A stretch of 64,000 nucleotides of DNA from Niebla homalea (GCA_019925105.1 JAHGAU010000003.1:1488001-1552000), one strand, 5' to 3'; numbered from the stretch's first letter, positions 21,576-34,549 are shown. Translations and numbers: made by a program. Notes: generated from the sequence alone by a model not told the origin.

Positions 21576-23350
21576 GGACTGTATCCGGGAGGAACAACGA
21601 TACTGGAAGATCTTTTCATCGTGGAAGACTTCTTGTCGACAACGGCAAGTCAGCTAGGACGTTGTGGTACGGGTTCTCAGCGAACACATGGTGCGAAGGA
21701 GAAACAGCAAGATTGGCAGTATACATATCGTAGGAGGTTTTGGGAAGGCTTCTCAACGAACGCGTGATATGTGATCAAAACAGCAAGGCTAGCAGTCTTC
21801 TATAATAGCAGAAGATCGAAGCGTTCCCAAATATATCTATCATCCCAAGCTGTCTACATCTCTCGGTGGTTAAAACAAGCATGCCCATTTGAATCTCTCA
21901 AGAAACCGATACTTTTCTCTCGCCTACCGGATTATTCCACTAGCCATATCATCGATTTTCATCACTCAAGCTTAGACCTATACCATTTTCCCCTCATGTT
22001 GGCCTATTAGCATCATTTGATCGTCAAATTCAATCCAGTACGGCCATTCCTCCGTATCTTCGCGTTCCTCCTGATCCATATTGTCGGACATCGATCTCAT
22101 TTCCCTAGTCCCCAAGATACTAGTATATCCACCGCCAGTCAGGTCAGGCAAAATCAGCCAAGATATTGGGGTATGTGGCTCTCCAGAGTCTTCAGGTGAT
22201 CCTCTGCAAGCTGACTTGGATGCCAGCTCCAGCGATCCACCGATTGCCAGGCTCAGATCCTGTTATTTTGCGCGTGAAACCTCAAAACAGGAGGGGGCGA
22301 GGCCATCGATCGTGGTTGCCATGAGGATCTGTCTTCCCGCGGCCAATACGACTGATTTGGACATTATCCGGGATCCATGGTCCCTGACTAGAGCCCCAAT
22401 GCTTGTGAATTTGAACCCCAAGGTACGGACAAAGAATTGATTGCCCGCAATTCAGTCGATCCGAGTAGTGTCTGTAAAGAGTATGGGTTGGCCAATCATG
22501 GTACAGAAAAGTTAGACCGTCTTTCAAGTATGGCAGCGCTCCTGTCAGGGAAATCTTGAGGAAGGGTGTTGGATTGGAGTCCACACGTGCGGCAAGCCGA
22601 GCTCAGAGGCACGGATGACAGGCTCGAGCTATGTGGGACAATAGGCGGCAAGAACAGGAGTGAGACAATGTTGATAGATTGGTAGCCGACAAGATGCTGG
22701 TCCGCAGGCCTTGCGGCGTACAAAGGATGAGGTGTACCTGCCACGATAATACCACAAAACAGGGACAATGGGGGACGTATGAGGCCAATAGGAAAGGGAA
22801 GAGTATGAGTGGGTCATTGCATGCAAAGCCCCTCAAGGTAGACTCCATTTTTTTAAAGACTGCTGCCAGTGTATACTCTTCGAAGCCAGATGGATCCAGC
22901 AACGCCCCGATATGATTCAAGGTTATCCAATGAACATTCCTCATTCTAAGCATCTATGGCATATCTGAAGCAAGCAATGTCGTCGCTCGGAGGAGCTTTA
23001 GACTTCGAACCTTCGGAGCGCGGGAAGCGCTCGGAGCCCGGAAGAATTGGATGTGGACATATCAACGGCTGCCTCGGATAAAAACACATCGCTGTTGAAG
23101 CCTAACTTGAAGCCGGCTTCATGTGATCCATACGTGATAATTGCCAAGCTTGTGACATTTGACTTGATCTCAAGCATGGCGATGGTTTCACCATGCAGTG
23201 TTGTAGCTTCAAACGGTCTAACAGGCCTGTGTGTCACACGCTCCTGCCTTGCTCGAGCCTTTGATCATCCTTGATAATCGCTTCCAGTCCACTTTATTTT
23301 TGCGCTATCGTCATTTTATGAAGTGCCGTATGACTAAGTGTATCTGGATC
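21576..23350. other. Intergenic, upstream of the acyltransferase
   Basis: No supported gene. Near 22995-23035 there is a short GC-rich direct/inverted repeat (CTTCGGAGC...CTCGGAGC). Open stretches at 22081-22440 and 22603-22953 lack motifs. Confidence 0.35.
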
Positions 23351-24632
23351 ATGTCTTCAAATCGCCATCCAGGAGGCCAGATCAAGCATGGAGTTGCCAG
23401 TCAGGTGCTGCGTATGCTCGAGCTCGCAGTCTGGTTTAACCTGTGCTGCTTCGTCATACACACTACGCAACTCATCTGTAGCCCGCTATACTTCATGAGC
23501 AGAAAATGGTTCTATTACTACATCCGGTACACCAAAGAGCAATTCGGCATCCTCATGGCCTCAATTACGCAATGGTTCACCCCCACCCTCATACGAGTCA
23601 GCGGAGACGAGAGCATGCGAGGGCAGCTTGAACAGACAAGAGACGGGAGACTGGTCACACACTTTCCCGATCGCATCATTCTGATCGCCAATCACCAGAT
23701 CTATACGGAGTGGCTCTATCTCTGGTGGATTGCCTATACAAGCAAGATGCATGGCGCAATTTATATCCTCCTCAAAGAATCGCTGAAGTACATCCCCATG
23801 CTCGGGCCTGCAATGATGTTCTACGGCTTTGTTTTCATGTCGCGCAACTGGGCCAAAGACAAGTCACGTATGGCACACCGGATGCATTTGCTCAGCGAGC
23901 GGGATCCCCAGACCCACAGATTGGATCCCATGTGGTTGCTGATCTTCCCCGAAGGAACCAATCTGTCGGCCAATACTAAGAGAAAAAGCAAAGCTTGGGC
24001 GGACAAATCGGGCAGCAAAGACTTCGAACATCTGGTTATACCACGAAGCACCGGTATGCTGTACTGCATGCAGCAGCTAAGGGGGACTGTTGACTGGATC
24101 TACGACTGCACCATTGCTTACGAGGGTATACAGTGAGTCCAATGACACGGTACGTTTCACGCCAAGAGCTGACCTTGGACGCAGGCGGGGTCAGTACGCC
24201 CAAGACTTCTTCACTATCCGCTCTACTTTCTTACAAGGTCGGCCCCCGAAGTCGGTCAACATGTACTGGCGAAGATTCAAGGTTTCGGACATTCCAACCG
24301 AAGATTCAAAAGCATTTGAAGCATGGATTATGGGGCAATGGGATCAGAAAGAGCAGCTCATTGAATACTACTACCAGAATGGTCGCTTCCCGACAGACAA
24401 GGCAAGCGTCAGCACGAAGTCGTTTGGCGAGGAACCCCCTCAGAACGACACTGGCGAAGGCTATATTGAGACAGCGGTCAAACTTGGGAGCCTTTGGGAC
24501 ATTAGTCAAATCTTCCTCTTTCTTTTCAGCGTTGGCGTTTTGAGCTTCTTCCTTACAAGTTTCTACTACATCATGGTCTATGGAACGATACGTGGAGAGC
24601 CTCAAGGGGTCATGCAGACCGTGTTGGACTAA
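23351..24632 (+). CDS. PlsC-type lysophospholipid acyltransferase (Cst26/LCLAT-like)
   Basis: Membrane acyltransferase expected to move an acyl chain to a lysophospholipid (lysophosphatidate or lysophosphatidylinositol in the family) in the ER. Exons 23351-24132 and 24185-24632 join across a 52-bp intron and give 409 residues. The start MSSNRHPGGQ fits the conserved N-terminus better than the upstream in-frame ATG at 23231. Order: hydrophobic segment about residues 20-45; block I NHQIYTEW at 114-121; block III FPEGTN near 199-204; and a C-terminal transmembrane pair (IFLFLFSVGVLSFFL and on). Oddity: block I has Glu120 where the family signature HX4D has Asp. The codon is GAG. The rest of the protein is intact. 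Confidence 0.88.
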
Positions 24633-25197
24633 TTGTACGACCTTGACGAGAAGACAGTGAATTTTAGCGATGAGGCAATCGATAGGACATTGGTGAAGAG
24701 CAAGGATCTTTGGTTGGCTCGATATGAGTGGAGGTCGGTTGTCAAGTTTGATGATAGCTTTATGACTCTGTCCTCGTGTCGCATTGACCTACACAGACAT
24801 TCGTGGACAGACTCCAGGAGTCCAGGACGAAAGGGGCGGATGATGGCTCTTGTGGCTGTAGGGCAGACTTCTGTCACTTTCTCGCTAGTCTCAATTTGCA
24901 TTAGCGGGGATTGCGGAGATATGATATAATTATATCTGATTCTCGGATTCACTTTCTCTCGATAAACGGGGCCTCAAAGAACATTTCCTGCCGCAATTTG
25001 CATCTACTGGCTTGATCTTTCTTTTTCCAAAAAAAAGCTTTCCCGAGAGAAGAAAATCCTCTCTTACTTCCTTCATTCAGAGACAATGCGCCTTGAGCTC
25101 ATTCAGACGATCCATCCAGCTGCGCTCAAGCAGCCCAAACCCTACCGCAAATAGCTGTCTCGCGACGCATCACACGAAGCTGTTCTTGGTAACAGCT
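24633..25197. other. Intergenic, CTR9 promoter region
   Basis: No gene. An AT-rich near-palindrome, AGATATGATATAATTATATCT (split here: AGATATGATAT, AATTATATCT), sits near 24916-24938. The frame of CTR9 is open back to 25012, but the sequence there is UTR-like. Confidence 0.4.
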
Positions 25198-28100
25198 ATG
25201 GCACCGATGGCGACAGGCATACCGAATGGCTCGGCGCGACAGCTCCCTGCAGACCCCTCTCAAACGCTTGGTCGCTTCTCAGACATCCCTTCGTTCCTTG
25301 CGATCCAAGTCCCTGGCGAAGGAGGAGGAGATGAAACAATCGAGATCAGCTTGGAAGAGCTGGTGGACGATCCTACAGAGCTATGCATGGCTTTGGAAGA
25401 TGCAGATGCCGACAAGCGCGCCTGGATGGGTCTCGCCCTTGCTCACACAAGGCAGAAGAAGGTCGATCTTGCCGTTGACATTCTGCATGCTGGCTTGAAC
25501 TCGCTGTCGAAGCCAGGCAAAAACCCGAAAGAGAAGCTGGGACCTCTGAGTCTGTTATGCTGGCTGTTCCTCGGAAAATGCAGGAGTGCGCCCAGAGTCC
25601 CTCTTGACGGGAAGCCAGAGGTACATACGAAAGAGCATTGGCTACAAGCTGCGACGGAGACGATGAATGAGGCCGGTCACATCAATCCTGCTTTCCCTCC
25701 GCTGTATCTTGCAAGAGGCGTGCTTTATTTGCTACGTGCTTCTCTACAACCACCGTCCAAGCCAGTGGCGCCTGGCTCGGTGGATCATTCTGAACGTGTC
25801 GAATCCCTGCGTCTGGCACAAAGATGTTTCGAAGACGCAGCCAAGGTCTCGCTCAATCGGAACATGCTGGCAGTGATGGGTGTGGCAAGGACACAGTATT
25901 CATTTGGCCGTTTCGCGGACGCATTAGCAGGCTACCAAGAAGTCCTGGCCAAGATGCCTCACCTAACAGACCCAGACCCTCGCGTCGGTGTGGGGTGTTG
26001 TCTTTGGCAATTGGGCTACAAGAAGGAAGCACACAATGCGTGGGAACGGTCAGTAGAATTGAACCCTGAGTCGAAGATTGCCACAATCCTGATCGGCCTA
26101 TACTACCTCAATGAAAGCTCCAACTACACCAGCAAAGATCCAAACTTTGCACCAATATACAAGAAGGCAATGACAGAGTACACACAAAAGGCCTTCAAGC
26201 TCGACAAGGAATGGCCACTGACATGTTCAACCTTTGGTGGCTACTTCACCCTGCGACGAGCATGGCCAACTGTGGAGAATCTAGCAAAGAAAGCTATCGA
26301 GCTGACTGACGTGAACGCTATCGCCAGTGACGGGTGGTACCTGCTGGCTCGAAAGGAGCACTACCAAGACGAGCCTGATCTGGCTAAGATTGGTGATTTC
26401 TACGGAAGGGCAGATGCTGCAAGAGGCGGCGGAGACAGAGGCTACATCCCTGCGAGATTTGGTATTGCCCAAGTCTTGGTTGCGCAAGGAGACATTGACG
26501 GCGCCAAATTTAGACTCGACAAGATCATTCAGAGCTCGAAGAGTACAGAAGCCATGATGCTCCTGGGTGCGCTTTATGCCGAGGAAGTATTCGAGAATCT
26601 GGCCAACGGCAACAGAGAAGACAAGTCCACAGAAGCCAGGAGAGCCATCGCATACCTTGAACAAGTCCGCTTGGCATGGAAAGACCCCACGAAGAAGCTT
26701 ACGCCTGACCTGTCCGTCCTCATCTACCTGGCGCACCTTTACGAAGCTGAGCAACCCGAGAAAGCGTTTCAGTGCTTGCAGCAGGTCGAGAAAATGAACA
26801 TTGACGATCTACTGGAGAAAGAAGACCTCCCAAAGGACGATGTGAGTGAAGAGATGCTTCTGAAAATGCGCGAAGAACTGTCACCACAACTGCTCAACAA
26901 TCTTGGCTGCTTTCAGTACCAGTCCGAAAAGCACGACGTAGCAGGCGAGCTATTTCAATCAGGCCTGAATGCATGCGTGAAGTATGGAGAAAAAGATGAT
27001 ACAGTCGACACTGATGCCTTGGTCACAACCATCAGCTACAACCTAGCGCGAACCTACGAAGCCTCTGGGCTCCTCGATGAGGCTCGCCAGGTCTATGAGG
27101 GTTTGCTCGCCCGCCATGATGACTACACCGATGCGCGGACCCGCCTTGCTTACATTGAGCTGCGTCAGAACCCGACTGAAGATGGACCGAAGGCCATCGC
27201 GACATTGAATGAGACTGACGGTGGCAGCCTTGAAGTGAGGGCGATGCTGGGTTGGTACTTGAGCCGATCGAAAAAGCGAGCTTCAAACATTGCGGATGAT
27301 CAAGAGCAGAAACATTACAAGAAGACATTACTCGATTATGACAAGCATGACCGGTATTCGCTCACGGGAATGGGCAATCTCTACTCTGTCTATGCTCGCG
27401 AGATGAGGAGGTCCACTGACAAGGAGCGGGACAAGCGGAGTGGAGAGTATCTGAGGGCGGTGGGCTACTTCGACAAGGTGCTCCAGCTTGACCCGCGGAA
27501 TGCTTATGCTGCACAAGGCATCGGTATCGCTTTGGTCGAAGACAAGAGGGATCTCACCAGTGCCGTCCAATTGTTTTCAAAGGTCAAAGATACCGTGCGC
27601 GACTCGAGCGTCAACATTAATCTTGGTCATGTCTTCTGCGATCTGAAGCAGTTCACGAGGTCAATTGAGAACGTGAGTTGTTCCTTCAGGCTCTTCTCTT
27701 CCGAGTTCAAGCTAATGCGCCCACAGTACGAAGCTGCCCTCTATAAAGACCGCTCCACGGATCCTCAAGTCCTAGCCTGCCTCGGCCGCGTCTACCTCCT
27801 AAGGGGCAAACAAGACAAATCGATCCCTGCCATGAAATCCTCCCTCGACTACTCCCGTCGCGCCCTCGCCCTCGCTCCGCAACAAATCCACTTCCAATTC
27901 AACATCGCCTTTGTCCATATGCAGATCGCCCAACTCATGTACTCCCTCACCGAATCTCAGCGCACTCTCTCTGACGTCCAGTCCGCTGCTGAAGGGCTCG
28001 ACGAAGCGATCGAAGCCCTTAACGAAATCGCCAATTCCAAAAACCCGCCATACCCGAAACACGACATCGAGCAGCGCGCCAACATGGGCCGCAACACCAT

Positions 28101-29061
28101 GCGTCGCCAGCTCGAGCGCGCCACCACCGCTCAGCGCGAGTATGAGGAGAAGAACGCCTCCCGTCTAGAAGACGCCCGGAAGGCTCGCGAAGCCGAGCTC
28201 AGACGCCGCGAGGCGGAACGCCAGAAAGCGGAAGTCGCTGCTGCGGAGCACCGACGCAAAATTCAAGAGGAACGTCATAAGATGTTGCAGGTCAGTCGGG
28301 AGCTGGCTGAGAAACGAGCAGAGGAAGAGCGACGTAAGGAAGAGGCGGAGATGACCACGGACAGTGAGACGGGCGAGCGAGTGCGGCGGAAGAGGAAAGC
28401 TCGCCCTGCCGCCGGAAAGCGGAAGAAGAAGGGCGCGGAGACGAGTGGCTCAGACAGCGAGGTTAGCGCCGCTGCAACACCCAAGCCACGACGGCGCCGA
28501 GGCAAGAAGACCGGCAAGGACAGTGGAACCAGTGGACTAGATAGCACGGAAGAGAAGCCGAAGAAACGACGGAAGCTGGCACGCAAGAGCGAGCGGGTGA
28601 ATGACAAGTTCAAATCCAGTGAAATGGTCGAGGACAGCGATGAAGACGGTGATCTCCCTCCTTCCTCACCAGCACCAGCGGCCGCTGCAGACGGAGGCAC
28701 CGACGCCGAAGAAGATGAAGAGATGACCGACGCGCCAGCCACAAACGGTCGCACTGCAGACGACGACGAACAAGACGCTCCTGCTACTACATCTCGCTCT
28801 CGTAAGAGCAAGGCCGCCCGACGAATCGAGGAATCAGACGACGAAGATATGGAAGATGACCCCTCCGCACCTCCCAAATCCACCACCGCCGAACGCGCAG
28901 CTGCGTCCGAGAGTGATGAAGAGGAAGCAAACGAGGCCGTGGGCAGGAACGCCTTCGCAGATAAGCCTGGTATATCCATGGTTGATGAATCCGTCGGGGC
29001 GGCTGGTGAGGAAGGGAGGGATACCACGGGGGAGAACGTGGGCGATGGGTATGGTGTTTAG
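25198..29061 (+). CDS. CTR9: Paf1 complex subunit Ctr9 (TPR protein)
   Basis: Scaffold of the Paf1 complex, which rides with RNA polymerase II and supports elongation and co-transcriptional histone marks in the nucleus. Exons 25198-27672 and 27727-29061 flank a 54-bp GT-AG intron that happens to be in frame, so it could be mistaken for coding. Spliced length is about 1269 residues, as expected. Residues about 40-900 are TPR repeats (for example RAWMGLALAHTRQKKVDLAV; ALAGYQEVLAKMP). Residues about 960-1040 are a charged coiled coil (AREAELRRREAERQKAE). The C-terminus alternates basic nuclear-localisation clusters (KRKARPAAGKRKKKG) with acidic blocks and keeps the NDKFKSSEMVEDSDED motif typical of fungal Ctr9. 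Start chosen at MAPMATG (25198) rather than at the upstream UTR-like ATGs. Confidence 0.95.
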   Translation: MAPMATGIPNGSARQLPADPSQTLGRFSDIPSFLAIQVPGEGGGDETIEISLEELVDDPTELCMALEDADADKRAWMGLALAHTRQKKVDLAVDILHAGLNSLSKPGKNPKEKLGPLSLLCWLFLGKCRSAPRVPLDGKPEVHTKEHWLQAATETMNEAGHINPAFPPLYLARGVLYLLRASLQPPSKPVAPGSVDHSERVESLRLAQRCFEDAAKVSLNRNMLAVMGVARTQYSFGRFADALAGYQEVLAKMPHLTDPDPRVGVGCCLWQLGYKKEAHNAWERSVELNPESKIATILIGLYYLNESSNYTSKDPNFAPIYKKAMTEYTQKAFKLDKEWPLTCSTFGGYFTLRRAWPTVENLAKKAIELTDVNAIASDGWYLLARKEHYQDEPDLAKIGDFYGRADAARGGGDRGYIPARFGIAQVLVAQGDIDGAKFRLDKIIQSSKSTEAMMLLGALYAEEVFENLANGNREDKSTEARRAIAYLEQVRLAWKDPTKKLTPDLSVLIYLAHLYEAEQPEKAFQCLQQVEKMNIDDLLEKEDLPKDDVSEEMLLKMREELSPQLLNNLGCFQYQSEKHDVAGELFQSGLNACVKYGEKDDTVDTDALVTTISYNLARTYEASGLLDEARQVYEGLLARHDDYTDARTRLAYIELRQNPTEDGPKAIATLNETDGGSLEVRAMLGWYLSRSKKRASNIADDQEQKHYKKTLLDYDKHDRYSLTGMGNLYSVYAREMRRSTDKERDKRSGEYLRAVGYFDKVLQLDPRNAYAAQGIGIALVEDKRDLTSAVQLFSKVKDTVRDSSVNINLGHVFCDLKQFTRSIENVSCSFRLFSSEFKLMRPQYEAALYKDRSTDPQVLACLGRVYLLRGKQDKSIPAMKSSLDYSRRALALAPQQIHFQFNIAFVHMQIAQLMYSLTESQRTLSDVQSAAEGLDEAIEALNEIANSKNPPYPKHDIEQRANMGRNTMRRQLERATTAQREYEEKNASRLEDARKAREAELRRREAERQKAEVAAAEHRRKIQEERHKMLQVSRELAEKRAEEERRKEEAEMTTDSETGERVRRKRKARPAAGKRKKKGAETSGSDSEVSAAATPKPRRRRGKKTGKDSGTSGLDSTEEKPKKRRKLARKSERVNDKFKSSEMVEDSDEDGDLPPSSPAPAAAADGGTDAEEDEEMTDAPATNGRTADDDEQDAPATTSRSRKSKAARRIEESDDEDMEDDPSAPPKSTTAERAAASESDEEEANEAVGRNAFADKPGISMVDESVGAAGEEGRDTTGENVGDGYGV

Positions 29062-32000
29062 CCATCCTTCCTTTTTGTGGTGGATCCATCAGCATAATTA
29101 ATGCATAGCCTTGGCGCAATTTTTTACACTATCAAATATACATAAATATCTCTATCCCAAATTTGCCACACGCGCGTGCTACCGAATCAAGCCATTGCTT
29201 GATCGCCTCATCTCTCACACCCCTACAAAGTATCCCACCGAACATTGCACCGATGCCCCACTCTCCCATCCTCCCTGCCCCCCTACTTCATCCAAGCACC
29301 TCCCCCCCACCTCCCCCACTCCATCATCGACACCCAGCAAGCATCGCGGGCCCTCCCTACATCCAACTTCCCCATCTCCTTCTCGCTTCTACGCGATTAA
29401 GATCGAGCCTCAGGCCCTGGGACATCGGAGGGGATCGGCGCGCGGCCCGTGATACACACACACATGCCTTCCCTCGTACACATGGGCGGCGAGACAAGAA
29501 GTACCGAGTCCATTGGGGGGGGTGGGGGGGAGGGAAAGTCATGTGATGTTTTTGACCGGGTGTTCCAAGACGTGCTGGATTGGATTGGATGGAGTGGGCG
29601 TTGCGAGGCGCTAGGAGGAGGTTGACGGGGAGGGAGGATGGCAGGATGGCAGGCTGGCAGGCATCAAGCATCGCGTGTGAGTGGGGAAGAGACTGACGTG
29701 AATGGGATAGCAGGTCTGTGGGCAGAGAGCATGGTCGTTGTTCGATTATTGAAAAAAAGGGAGAGAGACAGAGAGAGAGATGGATACGACGAGAACGGGC
29801 GGTTTTGTTTTGCTCCGATGCTTATGGATGCTCACCGACTCGAACGGCTGCCAGACCTGCTGCTGCTGCTCTCCTCCCACAACGCTTTGATGCCACCTTG
29901 TTGCATTCTTACACAGAATTTTGAAGGGGTATTTGTCAACATGCCGGGTTCTTGCTTGAACAGTGCGACGATATCGGTAACCCACAGCATCTCAGGCGGC
30001 TTGCCGCCCACCTCGCTCGAAAGGCGACTTCCTACCTTCCAGAACGCTTTGACGCCTTCCTTGGATCGCACGAACCGTAATGTGCCGAGGGAGATTGGTT
30101 AAAGCCCTGAATATACACTGGGGGAGAACGACGTGCTGACCCAACCGCTGGCCGAACGTTGCGAGATCTACGATAGCCGCCTTCTACTCTACCTTCCAGA
30201 ATGTTTTGAACGCCTTCCGAAATGCTCTGAAGGCCTTCTTCAAAATTGCGTGAAACGGACGGGATGGTATTTGTCAACATCCCGACGTTTCTTCGAACGA
30301 TTGGTAGCGCCAGCATCCAGGACTAGGGCATTATTGCGACAACACACTATTCACCGTGACGCCCCACGAGATACCAGCGTTGCCTGCAGCAAGATCATGC
30401 AAGGGCTCTCCACCGCTCTCCGGCCAACATGATCTGGGGTCATGGCGGTACCTCACGCGCAACGTGAAAGCAAGATCTACCTCGCAGGCGCGACCGAGCC
30501 ATTCACTCTCAGGGCTTCCCGCTGAATTGATCGCCAGAAGGGATTATTTGGAATTAATTCCTTGAAACAAGATAAACGAGACGCAAAAGACAGGGATTGC
30601 AAGGACGAGATCGAAGTACATACGCAGTGACAACGGATCGAAAGTATCAAAGCGCATACATACGTCTCTCGCCATCCTTGAAGTTTAAAGGGGTTAGGGT
30701 TCGATCGGCCATACAGAAACGGTCAGAAATAGCAGACGGACCTTCAAGAGGTGTCGTGATGTCAAAAGGTTAAGTGGTTTAGAGCTGTCGTTCCTGCTTG
30801 AAATAACGTTTACTTGATGAAAATCTGGGGTTGAGGGGAGCGACGATGTCCGACTACCGCGCAACGACCAGCCTTGGGAGGGAAAAGATCGAGTTGTCAT
30901 AGATGTTGGGTGCCCCTTACATCGGAGGAGGATGTAGATGGATAGGGTACAAGGTTTGGAGCTTGCGCGCGTCATGGCGACTGGCGTTACAATCGTATGG
31001 GCTTCGATTCCAAGGGACATGCCTGCGAATGCTTGGATTGCGATACGTTAACAGATTCTAGGCAGCAAAATCCTGCTGCGACCGAGACCGGCGATGCAGG
31101 TACAGAAGGTGGTCAATGCATCTTTCGGGCTTCTGGAATGGCGTTGCAGCGTGGTTGAGGCAGGGAGGATCTGGAGAGCCTGGAAAAGCTGGAGAACCTG
31201 GACAAGGCCTGAATGCGGCGATATCCTTCACGGTTGTTTTTGAGTTTCGCCTGGCGCTCTCGTCAGTATACTCCCTCAAGGACGTGCAGCATTAATACCA
31301 TTATCGAGGGTACAAGATCGAGATTGCGCTCATGGGCGATATGCGACAGCTACGGTATGCAAGATTGAACTTTGTCAACCCTCGAAAAGCGTCCGCTTTC
31401 GATGGGGTCTTCGGGACATTGTGACCAGGACGAGAATCTAAGCGAATGCGCGACGAGAACGAGGATTCCAGATGAAGTCTTCTCTGAGCAAGACGATGGG
31501 GAAGTTGCAGAGGTGGGAAGCTGCCATCTTCTTGGGGAGAAAAAGCAATTGAGGATGACCGCGTCCAACGGCTTTTATATCCAGACAGGCGTTGCGTTCA
31601 ACGGCACCGTTTAATGTCAACGAACCCTATCTCCATGATGACACGGCCACCACGCCCGTGGGGGACACTCTGGGCTGGGAGAAAGGTGATGGGGTTTGCA
31701 TGGCGCATCCTGCAGGGTAAAGATGCACGACGCCTCTGCAGTGTGATGCCATGCCATCATTGCCATGCCGACTTGATCTGCAAGTGAGTCCCGCCAGGTC
31801 ACCGTGCGACCTCCCACCCAAGTCCACCAACGAGAACACGAGTTGGCTCCTCATCCATGTACATGCGCAGCATACGAGCTGTGGACTGATCTGAACAACA
31901 ATTGGTCGAGCTCGCGACTCTGTGGAGCCAGGACGAAAGAGAGAGGGCAATCTTCATGTAGAGACGGAGATTTTGGAGCAATGGCGCCCTGTCGCTTCAG

Positions 32001-34549
32001 CTCCTACCACATTAAATCCAAATTCAAGTAAGCCTGTCATGGGCGCAAGATTGGCCCAATTGGGAACTAGGATTGTGAGTGCTTTTTCGTGATTTTTATT
32101 CTGCTTTCCACTCGTCGCCACATGTGAGTAGAGGAAGAAAAGCGCAGTTGTGCTGGTTCGATGCTTTGGAGCATCAGGATTGTGCGCACTTCAGATTTCC
32201 CAAAAGGATATTTCACCAGGCACGATGTGTCAAATCAACGTGATAGCGAAATCAAGGCCTATCTGATTGCTTCGCTTCTCCATCCAGGCTATCCTTGGGC
32301 TAGAATACTGAATACCGACTCTTAGCCTTCCTTGGCCTCCGGTAGAAACTTAGAGCAGGGCTTTAGTGGAGAACCCAATCATATGGCACCAGGAGGGATC
32401 AGCACCCTGGTCTCTGCAGCCAGTCCTAGCGCGCTTTCCAAGGATGTGACGTTGGAGCCGGCAGAGCTGACTGGAGGGCCGCGTTCTCCACTGACACCAA
32501 GAACGGGGAACGCTCGGGGCCCAGGGATCCTCGAGGAGAAGCGCTGCAAGGTACGAGATGTCCGGTCTCACTTCCATCCATTTGGGTTCTTGACTCTGGT
32601 GGGCCGACTTGGACGAGCTTGGGCAATGTCTCGAAGCTCCCACCAGTCTTGAGTCTTGACCGCGTCGGAAGAGCACTAAGTTAGTAACTGCAAGAGCCAC
32701 AAGTGAATAATGCAGAAATGGCGGTCGCTATCGCTAAGATCGGAAAGCTCGAACAAGTACCTTTGTATATTCGACGGAGAGGGAGAGATCCTCCTCGATG
32801 CAGTCAGATCACTTCGAACCAACGGGCATCAAGCACGATGCGAAAGGGGCTAACATTCGAAAGAGGCAAACGGTCGAGACGTCGAGTGCTCCACAGCCCA
32901 CACTGCTCTCTTCCCGGATGAAATAATAGATATCAAAAACCGTGGAAGGTCCCTTTTGTTTAAGATAATAATGTGTCTCTCAATCCGTGTATCTATTCTC
33001 GCTGGTTTTGCCCTTCAGATAATACAAGCTTATCACTGCCCACCATCTCTCTAGTCCATACTCTGTACTCCACACACACACACACTCAAAATCCCAAGCC
33101 TAAGCTCACACAAATAGAACGACCGTTGAACGCCATATTTCGCTCTTTGCATAAGCCTGGTTGGTCCCTCCTTGGTCGTCTATTCCTCGTCGAGTCCACT
33201 CCATCGTTGCGGCTATACTACCATCACCAACATTCGCTCGTTATTGGACGCTTCTTGGCTCTACCAAGCTCACGATCAGAAAATCGCGCGTCTGTCACCA
33301 GCTCGCCAGCAATTGCCCAATCATCGACGTGTGAGTCTCGCAACTATTTGTTTATGTCTCATACCAGTTCATTCCCACCACTCATGGAGGTTGACCCTGG
33401 CCGTCTTCACACTATTGCGACCAAGAAGGAGTCTTCGGCTCTTCGCTCCTTCCATCCTGATCATATCTTCCATTGAGGCAGGGTGATATAAGGAGCGGGT
33501 CGTAGCGCTCCTCCCATTTTCTCACCCTCTATGAATCCGCCCGTTGGATCGATACGGATTGGGCAACAAAAATATATTACGTTGCAAAGTGCAGAAGATT
33601 CCTAAACGTCAGAACTTTGATTTATTTCTTTCTCGAAATTCAAACTTCGAAATTCGATCCTCCCGATATTCTTTTCCCTCCCATCGGCATCGAGATTTCT
33701 CCAGATTTTCCCTGTTCGGCCGTGCCGCACAATCTATTTTCCCCCACAGCTGCAGTGAATATTTCTGGGAGCTGGACCGGAGACATGTCCGTTGCTTTGC
33801 TTTTGCTTTGGTCTTGCGACGTTGCTGACAAGACTCTTCTAGAAGACACAACAACATCATCATCCCAAATATCATCTCGTGGGTCCTGTGGTCCTTTGAG
33901 GGTTTCCTCCTCGAAACGGGAAATTCACAAATCACGTCCACGAGTTTTTCTGCGACGCTTTGCCAGATTGGAGAAAAGACCTCAAACCTACCAGAAACCT
34001 ACACCAAACGGCCGAACCCTGTCCCCGCCGTGTGCGCGACCCAAGAGACGGGCCAGTCGCAAGCTTGCGCACTAAACCACCACTCCTTCGCCGATCGCTT
34101 ACTCCTCCCAGCTAGCTTGGGCTTCAATTGCTCAATCGCATGCTTTCCAGCTTCGAGACTAAAAAGAGATATCCGCGGGGCCGGTAATTGTGCCACAGCT
34201 AGCCTGCTGCAACGTCCCTGATAGCAGGCAGGGCAAATACACGGCCAATTGTGGGCTCCAGCGACCGCGTCGTCGGTAGCTTTGCAATAGCCTGCGATAG
34301 CTCCCTCATAGCTCTACTGCAGGCCACGCTAGAGCTCGTGCTGTACCGCGTCCTGTCTCAGCAGTCCGCGGACACAATCCCTTTTCTCAACGGTTTCCCT
34401 CCGTCAAGGGATCCCTCTTGAGTTTCATGACCGTCTCGACATCCAATAAGTCCTCCTTCCTCCCCTCGACTCACAACAAGCAACAATCCTTCGACGCCTT
34501 TCAGGACTGTGTTCATGCGGTTGCCAAACATCGTCTTCATACCATCGCC
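29062..34549. other. 5.5 kb without a convincing gene
   Basis: 29500-29540 holds a G-run. 29830-30320 contains two diverged copies of a segment including GGTATTTGTCAACATCCCG (about 29926 and 30266). The minus-strand ORFs 29832-30071 and 30032-30316 share a GMLTNT peptide because of this duplication. From about 32970 the sequence becomes pyrimidine-rich with a short CA repeat at 33070, and 33500-34549 is probably the long 5' leader or promoter of the CRIB gene. Confidence 0.35.

Noticed and set aside
25012..25197. N-terminal 62-residue extension of CTR9
   Set aside because: Composition is leader-like, and the conserved protein begins after MAPMATG.
27673..27726. In-frame 18-residue stretch in CTR9 as coding
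   Set aside because: It has a perfect GTGAGT donor and CACAG acceptor, and the TPR sequence is continuous when it is removed.
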